Shown here: in pieces, positions 23,764-36,042 of the stretch
Layout: the number at the start of each line of letters is the position of its first letter
Position numbering within the stretch: position 1 is the first letter of the stretch
Assembly: GCA_030063045.1 (NCBI GenBank)
Contig: JAQSEB010000021.1
Span: 124,001 to 188,000 of the forward strand
Origin: Pratylenchus scribneri
Lineage: Eukaryota; Nematoda; Chromadorea; Rhabditida; Pratylenchidae
Length of the DNA: 64,000 nucleotides
Direction of reading: 5' to 3'
Program-made: the position numbers and the translations under genes
The notes under the pieces: model-generated
Seen by the model: only the letters and a program-made list of their open reading frames with translations
Databases searched by the model: none
Told to the model about the DNA's origin: nothing

Positions 23764-24570
23764 TAAAACATTAAAATAATTTCGATGACAATTTAATTAA
23801 TCTTTTTACATTCAATCTTAAAATTTTAAAAAATTACAAAATTGCTTTTAAATTTTTTTCAGGCTCAAAATATACTTGAATGTATTTTTGATTGAGTCAA
23901 ATTGTTTTATTGTATTTATTATATTATCTTTTTTAAAACAACTTTTTGAGTAAACAAATTAATAATTATTAGTGAAATATTTTCCATAAGAATGGATTTA
24001 TTATTATTTGTTAAATTATACATAAGAATGGAATTTTACAATTGCAATTTGGGCAAAAAATAATCCTGGACACATCCGTTATTGATAAATATGTGAGACG
24101 GGAGAATGATGACAGAAAATTTACCCTAATTTTATCATTTTTTGCCCAAAATAAAGCTTTCTATTTATCCTTTATTTATTTTATCAATCTTTTTAGAATA
24201 GACTCAAAAATGGGTGTAGCAATCTAAATGACGATGATACAAAAATACTAGCAGCTATCACTGGTACTTATTAATTATCTTTCTCAGTTTTTTTGAGTCA
24301 ACTGAGGAAAGATAAATGTAACCTCCAATTAAGTGGTTAGGGTTAGGGTCATTCAATAATAGGTTTTATCAACTCAGGTATCCCTAACCCTAATCACACC
24401 GATAGAGGGTCCTTCATTTTTAAAAAAACTGAATACAGATAATTAATAAAATACCCTATTACTATTACATATTCAATTGCAATTTATTTAAGTACAAATA
24501 TTAAATATTATTATGAAATGAATAGAATTTTCTTCAATTGGCTCCATTCGTAAGTGGCTCTTCAATTCAG
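23764..24570. other. intergenic with MITE and a repeated segment
   Basis: Holds the MITE 24263-24455 and a segment at about 24040-24235 that resembles 31530-31690. No gene seen. Confidence 0.5.
24263..24455. mobile_element. GGTAC-ended MITE with TTAGGG-like core
   Basis: The left end reads GGTACTTATTAATTATCTTT; the right end reads GGTATTTTATTAATTATCTG on the other strand. The flanks are CTATCACT (24255-24262) and CTATTACT (24456-24463). Inside, GGTTAGGGTTAGGGTC and its inverted partner CCCTAACCCTAATCAC face each other. The TCAACTGAGGAAAGATAA block recurs in the 38236 copy. Confidence 0.75.
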
Positions 24571-26488
24571 CTATTTGCCTGCTTTTTTCAACAATTCCCA
24601 ATCATTTTGTTTAAATTGTTCTTCCAATTCGTTCAATGATTTCTTATTCGTTTCTGGCACCCAAAAAATGTAAAAACAGAGAGCAAAAACATTCAAAATG
24701 GCCAATGTTATAAAAGTGGCCGAAATGCCAATCCATTCGACCATTATTGGGAAAAGAAGGCCAACGAGGGAATTTGTAATCCAAAGCAGGAAAATTGCCA
24801 GCGAAATTGCTGGGCCACGAATTTTGAATGGGAATATTTCGGCCAACAAAAGCCAAGAGACGGGAATTATTGAGCCCTGCATGGAAATTGGGAAGAATTT
24901 ATAAAATTATTAAAATTTTTTAATTAACCTGTGTGAATGTGAGGAAAAGGAAGCAAAAAATGAGAACAAAAATGCCTTGGGCAATTGGTTCAGCAATAAA
25001 TAGTTGTCCGAAACCAATCAAAATTAACGTAAAAATAACAGCAATTTGGGCGAAAATTAGCATTGGTCGGCGACCAAAATGGCCGAGAAGCCACATACTA
25101 ATGCCAATTGAGAGAAGAGAAATTAGCTGAAAATGAAAATAAAATAAAAATTGAGATTAATCCAAATATTTTCACTCCATTGCCAATATTGGCCAACAAT
25201 GCAACCATTTTGCTGAGACCACTTTGCTGCAATATTTCCGTTCCATAGAACATGATTGAATTGACGCCTTTAAAAAAATAATTATAATAGAAATTTGAGC
25301 AAAATATAATAAAAATAAATTTCTATCAAATATCAATTTTCTCTTCGTCCATTTTTACCTGTAATTTGTTGGCAAAGTGCAATGCCCAGTCCAATAAAAA
25401 GACATTGCCAAATCCATCTGGTTAAGTGGAAATATTTTTAATATAATATTTTTGTAATCTTTACTTATTAGAATCTGAAGTTGTCAATTGCTTTCCATCA
25501 TTGCTGGGTTCTTCCCTTTTTACCTTGATCGTTTCCTCCAATTCTGCTTCGACTTCTTCGTTCGTTTCTCGAATTTTCTTTAACACTTCCAAAGCCTCAT
25601 CCACTCTAGATTTTGAACAAAACCAATGTGGGCTTTCAGGCAAAATATACCAAGAAGCGATAAGAAGACAAATTGACGGAAGAAAACCATTGGCAAACAT
25701 CCAACGCCATATTTGCGGACTAAAATATTTTTTTTACTAAATTTTAAATTAATTTAAGTAAAAATTCCCAAATTTTTCAAAATTTTCCAAACTTGTCTTT
25801 CCAAATACTGCCAAGTATGGCATTGCTAACAAATGCCAAGAATTGGCCCAAAACAATGGCCACCGAATTTCGAGTGACCATTTGGGCACGTTTATTGGGT
25901 GGAGCCAATTCAGCCAAAAATAATGGCCCAATGGCGGAAGAGCAGCCAACGGCAAGGCCAAGAAACAAACGGACCAATAAAAGGGAATGATAATTTGGCG
26001 CAAATGCCGAAGCCAAAGAGCCAAAAGAATAAACAATGCAATTGGCCAGGAATATTGGCCTTCGACCGAAATTATCTGCATAAATTTATTTTTTTTATAT
26101 GAAATTATTAATTAAAATAATTCATTTTACCTGCCAATGGCCCAGCAAATAATGCACCAAATGCAGCACTGATCAACAAAGAACCGGTCAACGTGCCAAT
26201 TTGGGTGGCATTTAAAGCCAAATCTTCCTCAATAAATCCATTAGCACCATTTATAACAGTGATTGAGAATCCAAAAAGTAGACCGGCTTAAATTTTAATA
26301 CAATTTTATATATTTTAGGAATAATTTATTTAATTACCAAGGCTACAAATTATGGAAATAATAAAAAGCCTCATTGTTTCAATTTGATGGCCCTCTGTTA
26401 TTGATGCCATTTCCTTTTCATTGCCATCATTTTTCATATTTTCCGATAAAGTCGAAGAAGAAATCGAAAATGATTTTTCGGTGGACAT
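24571..26488 (-). CDS. SLC2/GLUT-type sugar transporter (MFS)
   Basis: Facilitative sugar transporter of the major facilitator superfamily, 12 membrane helices. Exons from the start: 26338-26488, 26131-26286, 25793-26075, 25465-25719, 25359-25417, 25176-25267, 24929-25126, 24571-24876 (about 499 residues, phases close, the usual family length). Landmarks in order: FGFSITVINGANGF (helix 1); AGPLADNFGRRP, the helix 2-3 loop motif; FLAELAPPNKRAQM; PESPHWF, where the classic PESPRWL has Arg; QQITGVNSIMFYG, the helix 7 sugar site; the second half loop GHFGRRPM; PVSWLLLAEIFPFKIRG (helix 10) and VPETNKKSLNELE at the end. The start is the ATG of MSTEKS; the upstream ATG at 26518 is in frame but gives a less typical N terminus. 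It sits between two SLC10 paralogues. Confidence 0.9.
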
Positions 26489-29133
26489 CTTTATGTTGGA
26501 GTAATAAAAATTAGTCAAACTTTCATTTAATGATTAAAAATTATTTTTATAAATTAATTCTTTTTTTGATTTGTTATCAAAATTTTTCGTTAATCTTCCA
26601 AAAGATTTTTGACTCAAAATAAAAATAGATTAGAAATATTTTTTAAGCTTAAATGGACAAACCCTTTTTTTAGAATTCCGGTTACAGTTTGATTTCAATC
26701 GAATTTTTGATATTTTTGTGTCACCAAAAAATATTATAAAATTATAAATTTTTTAAGACGAAAATAAATTTTATATTTTCAAAAAAATTTAAAATTCATT
26801 TATCGCTAAAAGTGGAAAAGAATGCTTTAAGTTTAAGGTAAAAAATAGCAAGAGATTATATTTACTTTTAGTATTAATGAAAAAATTCCTTCGTTAAATC
26901 AACAAAATGAACTGGAAATGATCTTTCAAATATCGTTCAAATAAAATATCTTTGATATATCTGTGATTGCTGAATGTAAATGCTGGTGTAAATATTCTCA
27001 ATTCATAGCAAATATAATAATATCACTTTAAAAATAAATTGAATAATTCTAATTGAATAAAGTTTTATAAAGCTCAAAAGACATAAAAAAATTATAGACA
27101 CTCTTTTGCAAAAAGTAATTTCCGTAAATTTAAATTACTTTCCGTTATAATTGTACTACCTAAATATTTTTACATTTTTTAAATGATAATTTGCCCAAAG
27201 ATAAACGGAATGAATGAAAGAGAGGAAAATATTTTGTAAGGCAATTCTTTTTAAGCCTTTTTCATATTTTTTTTTAATTCATTAAATCAAATTGATTGAA
27301 AATCTGATATAAATCGATTGTCCATATTTTTCCAATTTCAAGCATACCATCTTGACCTGATTGTCCATCTCTTTGTTTAATTTAAATTTAAACTAAACCT
27401 AAAATAAATTGTACAAATAATGATAGATCTCGGAGAGTACAAGGGGACAGGCAACGGAAATACGCAAATCCATTGAGAGAGAATATTTGATCAGCGTATA
27501 GGAAGAATGGGGCATAAATTTACATAATTTGAAAAAAGAGAGATTAACCAGACATGAAATATTGGTAGAGGATACGAAGATCAAATGTAAAATTTATAAC
27601 TGAAAAATCCTAGTTTATTCAAATTGATCCTTTTACATTTTTAAATTGTTTCAGATTTGGCCGGATGTAATTTTATGAAAAAAAGTGCAATTTCTGAATT
27701 TAAATTGAAGCTGAATAAAATATTATAAAATTGGACGAATTAAATGAAATATGAGGAATTATTCGCATTATTTGTTTAGATTTGTATAGAAATTTATAAT
27801 TAAATTATACTTAAACCATGGATTTTCAAATATAAATAATTAAATTATTTAATAATTAAATTAATATTAATCTCATTTTTCTTATCTATACAATTATAGC
27901 TCTAATTTATCCTCTCAGAAATTCCAACTTTAAGAATCTCAAGTTGATTGTTTTATTAAAAAATAATATAGAGGCCAACGAATTGAAAAATGTTCAGACC
28001 GGATTATGGATTCCGGATTGGAAAAATCCCGGGCCAGCAGATCTGGTTTATGGATCCGTATGAAAATCCGGTCAGAAATTAATCCGGAAAATCTGAAAAT
28101 ATATGGATTCCGGACATGGATCCATATGAATCCGTATAGATCCGGAATCCGTGCCGGTCTCTAAATAATATTAATAATGGCAATAAATATTTATTTAGTA
28201 TTTTCAAATTCAAATTTATAATCTACAAAGAGAACAAACTACTTTTCAATTTTTTTGATTATTTAATTTTCTTGCCACTTTTTCTTCCATTTTAATTCCT
28301 TTTCGCATAAATGTGAATTGATCTCGTATAAAACATATTTTTAGATTTTTGTCCCAATTCCCAAAGAACTCATTCCCTCCCACGTATTTCCAAAAATTTT
28401 TATATTTTGTGATCCACTTCCCCTCTACATCCGCTAATTCCACAGACATTTGGGACACTTTTATGCGAATATTTTATTTAAATTTGGTTCAAAAATGGCA
28501 AAAACCAGGACTGGTACGAGAATTAAAATTTATTTGAACAGAAAATGGGATGAAACGTAATTTTTAGCAATATATAGAGTCAATATTTATATAGAATATT
28601 TTAATTTCCATCCATCCATAATTCTAAAATTAATTCTAAATTAATTTCTTTTATATTTCAATATTTAAAAATCCAATTTATCATTTATGTAAATAATTGT
28701 CAAAAAATTCTTTCAGTCAGAAACAATATTTTAAAAATAAAAAAATTATTTTTGACCCATAAAAAATATATTCTATATTCATTTGGTGATATGTACTTTT
28801 TATGATTCGCCTATCAAAAATTGATTTTTATTTTTAAAAGTTTAAACATTTGTAATAAAAAAATTCAAAATTTTTTTCCATAAATTTAGAAATATTTAAA
28901 TTATTAAAAATTCATTTAGGCAAAATTCATTAAAAAATACTCAAACTATAAACAATTAATCATTCCACAAATTGGCCAAATTGTTTAAACTACAAATTCT
29001 CATTCCAAAATCAATACCATTTTGAACGTTTTATAAATTCATTAGACATATTTGACCCAAAAACCATTTAAAGACACAAAATTAAATTCAATTTTTTTTT
29101 AAATTTCACTTTCGGAATTAATCCATCCAAAAA
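26489..29133. other. intergenic, AT-rich; one MITE and a doubtful terminal exon
   Basis: Contains the element at 27993-28163. An open stretch at 28246-28458 (-) reads VEGKWITKYKNFWKYVGG and could be the last exon of an otherwise lost gene, but I cannot place it in a family. No other coding signal is convincing. Confidence 0.45.
27993..28163. mobile_element. CCGGAT-rich MITE, TAGAGACCGG family
   Basis: The right end reads TAGAGACCGG on the minus strand and the left end is a diverged TTCAGACCGG. The inside is made of GGATTCCGGA / GGATCC-like repeats, as in the better preserved 43369-43593 copy. I could not identify a clear target duplication. Confidence 0.6.
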
Positions 29134-32100
29134 ATGTACATTGAAATGAATTTCAACAATTCTTCGATGGAAATGGAACAACAATTCACCAATGAATCAT
29201 CCACCACAAATTTATTGACCTTCCTCGAGGCCAACCGTGAATTGTTGGATCGAATTTTCGTCATTTGTTTGGTTTGCCTAATTATGTTGGCCAATGTTTT
29301 GATGGGATGCGAAGTGACAATAAATTTATTTATCCTTTCATTGTAAAATTTCAGTTGGATTTGAATATTGTTTTGCAAACAATTCGAAGGCCTATTGCCC
29401 CTGCGATCGGTTTTTTCACCCAATTTGCCTTGATGCCTTTGGTCAGTGCTCAGTTGAGCATTTTTTATTTACTTTTAAAAAATTTAATTAAAATAATAAA
29501 AAAATGTAAATTAATTAAAATATTAATAATTAAATTATTTTTAAAAATTTTGAAATTAATTAATAGCTTTAGCTTTTGGGCTAGAATCCCTAAAAATATT
29601 TGCCAAAATTTTGACTCCAATTTTCAAAAAATCATCCTCTTAAAATGCTGCGCAAAATTTCAATATTCAATCTCAAATTTTATCGTAAAATTAAAAAAAA
29701 TGATGAATTTAATTGCAACAATTTCGCACTTTTTGCCTCGCTTCCCCTTGCAATATTTCGACCCTGTCCACAAAAATTCGTCTAATTTCCTCTCCACTTC
29801 TTCGTCCATTATTTGTTTTTGCCGATGATTCTTCTTCGTCCTCTTTTTCCTCTTCAATTCTGAACAAAACTTGACTCAATGTATGGAATAATTCGCGAAC
29901 ATTCAACGATGTTTTGGCCGATGTTTCTATGAAAATTAGTCCATTTTCTGCTGCATATTTCTGCAAAATATTTAAATTTAAAAAAAATAAAAATAATTAA
30001 AAATATATTTTACATTATTATTTAGTTAATTTTTTTTATCGATTTTTAAAATATAAATTTAATTAATTTTTATTGAGGGTTTATCACTGAATGAGGGCCA
30101 ATTTTTGAATTTTAAAAAGTAAAAAATTTCCGAATATTTTTTATACAATAAAATTAGGCAATCAATTTTAAATTTTTTATTTTATATAAATTAATTGCCT
30201 AAATTTAGGCATTTAAAAAATTTTTTAAGTTATTATTTGGGTTCTTTCTGAAGAATGGCTTTAAAAATTTATTAAAATATTTGCTATTTTTCCATTAATG
30301 AAAATATTACATGTGCCTCCTTCAATTGCACTTCTCTCTTCTGTTCATCATTCACCACCAAGTCCGTTTTATTGCCCACAAATGCGATTAGCACTTTTTG
30401 ATTGTCCAATCCATTCAATTGCGCATTTCGCAAATATTCCACCCAATATTTTGCTTGCACAAATGAATTCTATAAAATGCTGAATTTCTAAACTTTTTCA
30501 AAAACAAAAAGCGGACCCTATTTGAAATGTCATAGACAACAATGGCTGCTTTTGCCCCTCGAATGTACATTGGGGTAATCGAGCGAAAACGTTCCTGAAA
30601 AAAAGATAAAATTAAAATTATTTAATTAATTTTTTTTGATCAATTTAAATTATTCAACCAATTTTTTCGATCATAAAAATTTCCTTTCCCTTAAATTTAT
30701 ATTTTTTTCTCTTAAACAAAGTCCAATTTCTCCGCACCTGTCCAGCGGTGTCCCAAATTTCCAACTTTATTTTTGTCGATTGTCCATCTCCGTGTTCCAA
30801 CCAAATTGTTGGCAAAAAGAATCCGGCCCCAATTGTGGAATCGAATTTCTCATTGAATTTGTCTTTGGCGAATCGAAGTGCCAATGCCGATTTGCCAACA
30901 CCGGATTCGCCCAAAAGAACCAATTTGAATTTGTAGAAAATATTTTGTCGTCGAACTGCTCGAATTGGCCGAGAATTCAACAGTTGAAATTGATGAGAAT
31001 TTTCCTCTTGTTGTGCGGCTAACATTTGAATTGGAATGGTGGATAGCATTTTGATTGGTATAAGAAATATTTAAATTTAAATGAATTAAAAAAGTTCTGA
31101 AAAATTTAAATATTAAAAAAAATTAGTTTTTAGGATTTCAAAATTTTTCTCATTTTTTTCCCAAAAAATATATTTTTTTGGTTTTATTGCCGCACTAATT
31201 TTTGTTTACGAAATTTTTTGAATTCAACCTGATTATTTTCTCCAATTTTCCATGAAAAGTGGTTATGGATAAAAAACATAAAATGCATGAATTTGAGATT
31301 AACATATTAATATTAATCTAATTTGAGAGAGAAAGTTTTTGGACCATTTGATATTTTTTGCCCAATTTATTTTTGAAAAAAAACATTAATAAATAGAGAT
31401 AAGTTCATTCATTCTGCATAAATTATACAGCTGTTTAAATAAAAATCTAATTTAATATTTTCAATTGAATATTTTGAAATAAAAATTAAAAACTAAAGAA
31501 TGGAATTTTTATATGATTATTTTGGGACCAAAATAACCGAGCACATCCGTAATTGATAAAAATTGTGTGGGTGAGTGAAAATAAAACCAAAAATTTTTTG
31601 CCTATATTCTCTGTCCAAAATTTTTCATTTATTTTATCAATCATTTTACAAAATAAATTTCTTCAAAAATGGGTGTGGCGATCAAAAGAATAGTTTTATT
31701 TGTCCTCACAATCAGTTCAAATTCAAACAATTCATTGTTCCATTTTTTCATTTCATTTTTCAGTTTTATTATGGAAAGGAAAATAGTATAAATTTTTCAA
31801 TGAATAAAATAAACCATTTTAGGGGTAAGAATCCGCTTATTTCTTCGATCTTTGATAAAAATCGAATGGAATGATATCATTGTCACAAATTCACATTTTT
31901 TGATTAAAATTTGCTTACGAAATATTAATAATAGAGGATCGAATATTTTCTTTCTTTTAAACCAGTGAGTCAAATAAATAATTTTGGGAAAGTAAATTAA
32001 AAAGGAAAAATGCAGTAAAATTTGATGAAAATGGGGAAGAATAATTAATGAAGGAATTGGTTAAACGTTAAATTGATTTGAAAATTAACTAATATAATGG

Positions 32101-34770
32101 AGTTAGAGTTTACGGAACTTTTACGAATTTGAGTAAAGGAATAAATTTCAGAAATTAGTAAAAAATTAAAAATAATGACGAAATCAAAGAAATAAATAAA
32201 ATTGTCTAATTACAAGATTAAAAATAGAAAATACCGTCCGTGGTCGATTCCACAAAAACAAAGGGCTATGCAATTATGGGCGATTTCGCTATAATAAATC
32301 AGAAACTGGATATAGACCCTATAAACCTTATACAATTTTGTAGATCTCATCAAAACGAATCGAATAGTATATAATTTGTTATGGTTTAGTCAAAATTTAA
32401 TGGTATTAAACCATTTTTTAAATTTGTGGTTTTAAACTCTCTTTTTAGGCCAAATCATAACAAATTATATACCAATCGATGCGTCTCGATGACATCTACA
32501 AAATAGCATAAGTTTTGTAGGGTCTAAAACCGGTTTCTGACTTGTTATAAATCGAAAACGCCTATAATTGCAGAATTGTGGAATTGAACCTAGCACCAGA
32601 AAATACCTTTTATTCAAAAAATTTATAAGGGATAGACGATTTTTCTAACTTAAAATGGTCGGAAATAGAAAAGTCTATTTAACTTTGAACCTGAATTTTC
32701 TTAAAACCTGGTTTTATTTTCCCATAAATTCAAAGTAATCAATATTTGCACATTTAAATACAAGTTTAGAAAAATAATAATAAAAAAAGGCATACATATA
32801 TTATAGAAAATTAAAATGAAATTAATTTGGATAATTTATTGTTATTAGACAGAAAAATGAAAAGGAATCGAAATCGAAATTCTGCAAGCAATCAATAAGC
32901 TTGTTTAATAAGGGAAAGGGAAAGAATGGCTCAAACAAAAGATTGAATGAAAAATATTTTTCAATTTGAAAAAATCAATAAAAGATGATTGAAAAATCAA
33001 AAAATTATAAATATTCATCTATCTCGCATTTTTCAGCTGGCCTTCGCAATTTCTCTAGGCATTTTTTCCACGGAAGGAGAACATTTATTGGCCATTGGTT
33101 TGTTCGTGACCGGATGTTCACCCGGCGGTGGTGCCAGCAATTATTGGACAATTTTGCTGGGAGGAAATGCAAATTTATCAATCACAATGACATTCATCAG
33201 CACAATCGGAGCAATGGGTAATTCTTTGAGTGAATTCAGAAATTTATTAAATTTTAAGAATAAATTTTTAATCAATTTCTAGGTTATTTATAATAATAAC
33301 TATTTTCAAAATTCCCCTCAAAAAAATATTTAATATATCGTAAAAATTAGTAGGAATAAATTAAAAATAATAAAATTCAATTTTTATTCCATCTTTTCAA
33401 GTTATGATGCCAATTTGGATTCGAATTTTGGGCGCCGAATTATTGGCATCGGTCAATCCGAATGCCACCGTCCTAATTCCCTACCGAAAAATGGTTGCCT
33501 CAATGTTCAGCTTGGTTTTGCCTTTATTAATCGGATTATTAGTTGCCAAATTTCGGCCGAATTGGGCAACTAAAATGCGAAGTGTAAGTCCAAAAAAACC
33601 ACCAAAATTTTCCATCATTTTTATTTTCAGTGGATTCGGCCATTCATCATTTCCGTTCTTCTTTTCATTATCACTTTTGGTGTGATCAATAATTTTTGGC
33701 TTTTAAAAATGATTACCTGCCGAATTTTCTTAGCGTTAGTAATTGATATAATTTTTTATTTAATTATATTTTTTCTAGTGGAATGCTTTTGCCAATGTGC
33801 GGATTTATGTTTGGCTGCTTTTGTGCAATTTTATTCACACAAAAGCCACCGAATGTGGTTGCAATTGTGAGTTCAAAATAATGAAAGTTAATTAAGAAAA
33901 TGAATTAAAAATTCTCAATAAATTAAGCTTGAAAATTATCAAAAAATTCAAATTTGCTCAATTTAATTTAGAAAAACATTTTCCTCAAGGGAAATTAGGA
34001 ATTTTACCTTCATTATAACTAACAAATTTATTTTATACCAATTTTGTAAGAAAATGGCAACATTTACTGTGGAAAAATAACATTTGATATTGAACTATTA
34101 TTACAAAAATGTCCAAATATGATGCTAATAAAATTATATTTGTATTAACTCCTAAAAATTATGAACGATTTTTGGCCCACAAAACAAGTCCTGAATATGC
34201 CACAAAATTATTCCAAATAATTAATTTAAAATTTTTTACATAAATTCTACAATTTTTCAATTCCACAAATGCTTATTTCCTAGGCCATTGAAACGGGTGT
34301 TCAAAATACGGGAATTGCGATAATGGTGTTGAAGTTGACATTCCCTGGGGTGCAAGGTGATATGGCCAGTTTGTTGCCAATTGTGGTTGCATGTTGCACT
34401 CCAATTCCTCTCCTTCTTTCCTATTTGGCTTGCAAATTGCGTCGGAGGTTTAGACGAAAAGCTAAAGAACCAATTGACGATGAATTAGGTAATTTAATAA
34501 ATAAAAATTTAAATTTTTTAATTATATTTTTCAGATTCTGAATCAAATGTCAATCATAAAAACATTGAAAAATGTGAATTTAGGTCAACAATTAATTCGG
34601 TTCTGATCCTAAAATATACGAAAGTGCCATGTAATGACCAAAAATTGCCAATTGAAAATAAAATTATTTGCAAAGATGGTCAGCAGGAAATGGAAATACC
34701 ACTGTCGGAATCAATGAGTCGATCTAGCAGTTCTCAACCATTGATTTCAGCAAGAACAGAGAATAATTGA
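29134..34770 (+). CDS. SLC10-type transporter, long form, hosting a nested gene
   Basis: Paralogue of the 21.8-23.8 kb gene with the same exon borders and phases. Exons: 29134-29313, 29355-29441, 33037-33217, 33402-33583, 33631-33734, 33779-33866, 34284-34488, 34535-34770 (about 420 residues). Shared landmarks: [66 protein letters not shown] and [18 protein letters not shown]. Unlike the short form it continues about 80 residues past the last helix into a polar, Ser-rich tail (ends [17 protein letters not shown]). Intron 2 is about 3.6 kb and carries a complete Rab-like gene on the opposite strand plus a large palindromic repeat. If that intron were wrong, exons 1-2 would belong to a separate fragment, but the conserved phases support one gene. 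Confidence 0.85.
29709..31049 (-). CDS. Rab5-like small GTPase, nested in an SLC10 intron
   Basis: Ras-superfamily GTPase of the Rab5/Rab22 group, which controls early endocytic trafficking on membranes when prenylated. Exons from the start: 30738-31049, 30517-30594, 30311-30469, 29709-29960 (about 266 residues, phases close). Nucleotide-binding boxes are all present: GESGVGKS (G1), TIGAGFF (effector region; Rab5 usually TIGAAFL), WDTAGQE (G3, split by an intron after GQ), GNKTDL (G4), ETSAKT (G5). [15 protein letters not shown] is Rab5-typical. The C terminus ends NCCN, a plausible double-geranylgeranylation site. It is longer than Rab5 (about 215) through a 38-residue N-terminal extension and an acidic plus basic insert before the tail ([11 protein letters not shown]). 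It lies antisense inside intron 2 of the long SLC10 gene. Confidence 0.88.
32237..32595. mobile_element. large palindromic MITE (GACGCGTCGAT family)
   Basis: Inverted arms of about 150 bp: the left arm runs through GATCTCATCAAAACGAATCG and GTATATAATTTGTTATGG, the right arm through the matching complement with GATGCGTCTCGATGACATC. It is related to the palindrome at 56833-57248. It sits in the giant intron of the long SLC10 gene. Confidence 0.65.
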
Positions 34771-35095
34771 AACATTGATTTCTATGTTTTGATTTTATAA
34801 TTGTTTTTTTATTATCTATATTATTGTATAAATTTAGAGGAAAAATTATTGAATATTTTTGTTTAAAATTTATGAGATTTTACCAGGATTTTAGTAATAA
34901 GAGCTAAATTAAATATGAGTCATGAATACGAGTAAGAGCAAATAAAATTATAATTCTATTTAAAATTTAAAAATTTTTTCAATTGTACATTTAATAAAAT
35001 AATTTTAGTGTTATATTTTTAAATAATTATCGAATATAATAATTTAAAAATGAAAATAATTATATTACATTTCCAATTTTTCCTTTATTTCATCA
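34771..35095. other. short intergenic gap
   Basis: 3' flank shared by two convergent genes, very AT-rich. AATAAA-like motifs occur on both strands. Nothing else seen. Confidence 0.5.
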
Positions 35096-36042
35096 TCAAA
35101 TCCTCCCACAACATTTTCCATTGTTAGGCGTAAATCCGGTAGGGCATTCCCCATTTATTGTTTCACCAATTGCTTTTTCACCAGCAGGACATACTGCGAA
35201 TATTATGAATAATTAGAAATTTAGAATTAAAAAAATTCAGTGCCAATTTACAAACCGTTATTTAATTGAGTTTGATTGGTATTGGCACAGCAAATTAATC
35301 CGGTGGTGCAGCAGGTGTAGCCTGTAAAAATTTTAAAAAATTTATTATTTTTTTAAATTAATTTTTTGAATTATTTAAGTAATAATAATAAATTTGTTCA
35401 ATCTTTTTTTTAGAAAAAGGGAAATTTTTATTACAAATTGAACTATTAATAATCAATTTTCACTAAAATAGTGATTTCATTTTCTTATTTTTAAATTTTT
35501 TTATCGATAAATTAATAAAATAAATACATAAATTCTCTATTATGATTTCCGGGTGTAAAAATTTTACAAATAGAGGGTGGGTTTCTTTCTAATTGAGAAT
35601 TTACAGTAGTTATACTAATACAAATGTGAAAGCTAACGAAAGAATTTTAAAAATTGATAAGAAATAAAAAAAATAAAATTCTATAATTTAATAAACCTGT
35701 TCCGCACTGGAGGAAGCGAAAGCATGCTCCAGCTGGTTGTGTTCTAACAAAATTTAAAATAAAATTTTAATAATAAAATTAATCCTTTTTGATTTACCCA
35801 TCCAAACAGCGAAGTGTTTTTTGCAAATTGGCAATTGGGGCAATGGGTAATTGTTGCTGGTAGAAAAATAATGGTTGTCGGAAACGTTGAAATTGAACGG
35901 GTCGAATTCGTTTGAATTGATATGGACTAATTCGTTGTATTTGATATGGCCGTCGAAAATAAAATGCCTGGTTTTGGCATGGATGGAATAAAAAGGCGAC
36001 CAAAAATATACAAATTTTTTGAACAAATTCAGAAGAATTCAT
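35096..36042 (-). CDS. small secreted cysteine-rich protein
   Basis: Exons from the start: 35798-36042, 35697-35743, 35256-35321, 35096-35193 (about 151 residues, phases close). The N terminus (MNSSEFVQKICIFLVAFLF, then HPCQNQ) is a signal peptide. A Phe/Arg/Gln-rich segment with repeated YQI/YQFKRI/VQFQRF follows. The C-terminal half is rich in Cys and Gly: RFLQCGTGYTCCTTGLICC, then a VCPAGEKAIG stretch and a final NNGKCCGRI. The Cys pattern hints at a disulfide-bonded EB/WAP-like or ICK-like fold, but I do not recognise a family. The intron 35322-35696 contains a small repeat related to the 36970-37543 element. The protein is probably exported; its function is unknown. Confidence 0.7.
35528..35612. 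repeat. short relative of the CTCTATTAGAA element
   Basis: The left end TAAATTCTCTATTATGA and the right end TAAATTCTCAATTAGAAAG on the other strand form an imperfect inverted repeat. They resemble the termini of the element at 36970-37543. Confidence 0.4.

Noticed and set aside
29265..29828. Plus-strand 187-codon frame over SLC10 exon 2 and the end of the Rab gene
   Set aside because: It is in a different frame from the SLC10 exons and antisense to Rab exon 4; a shadow of both.
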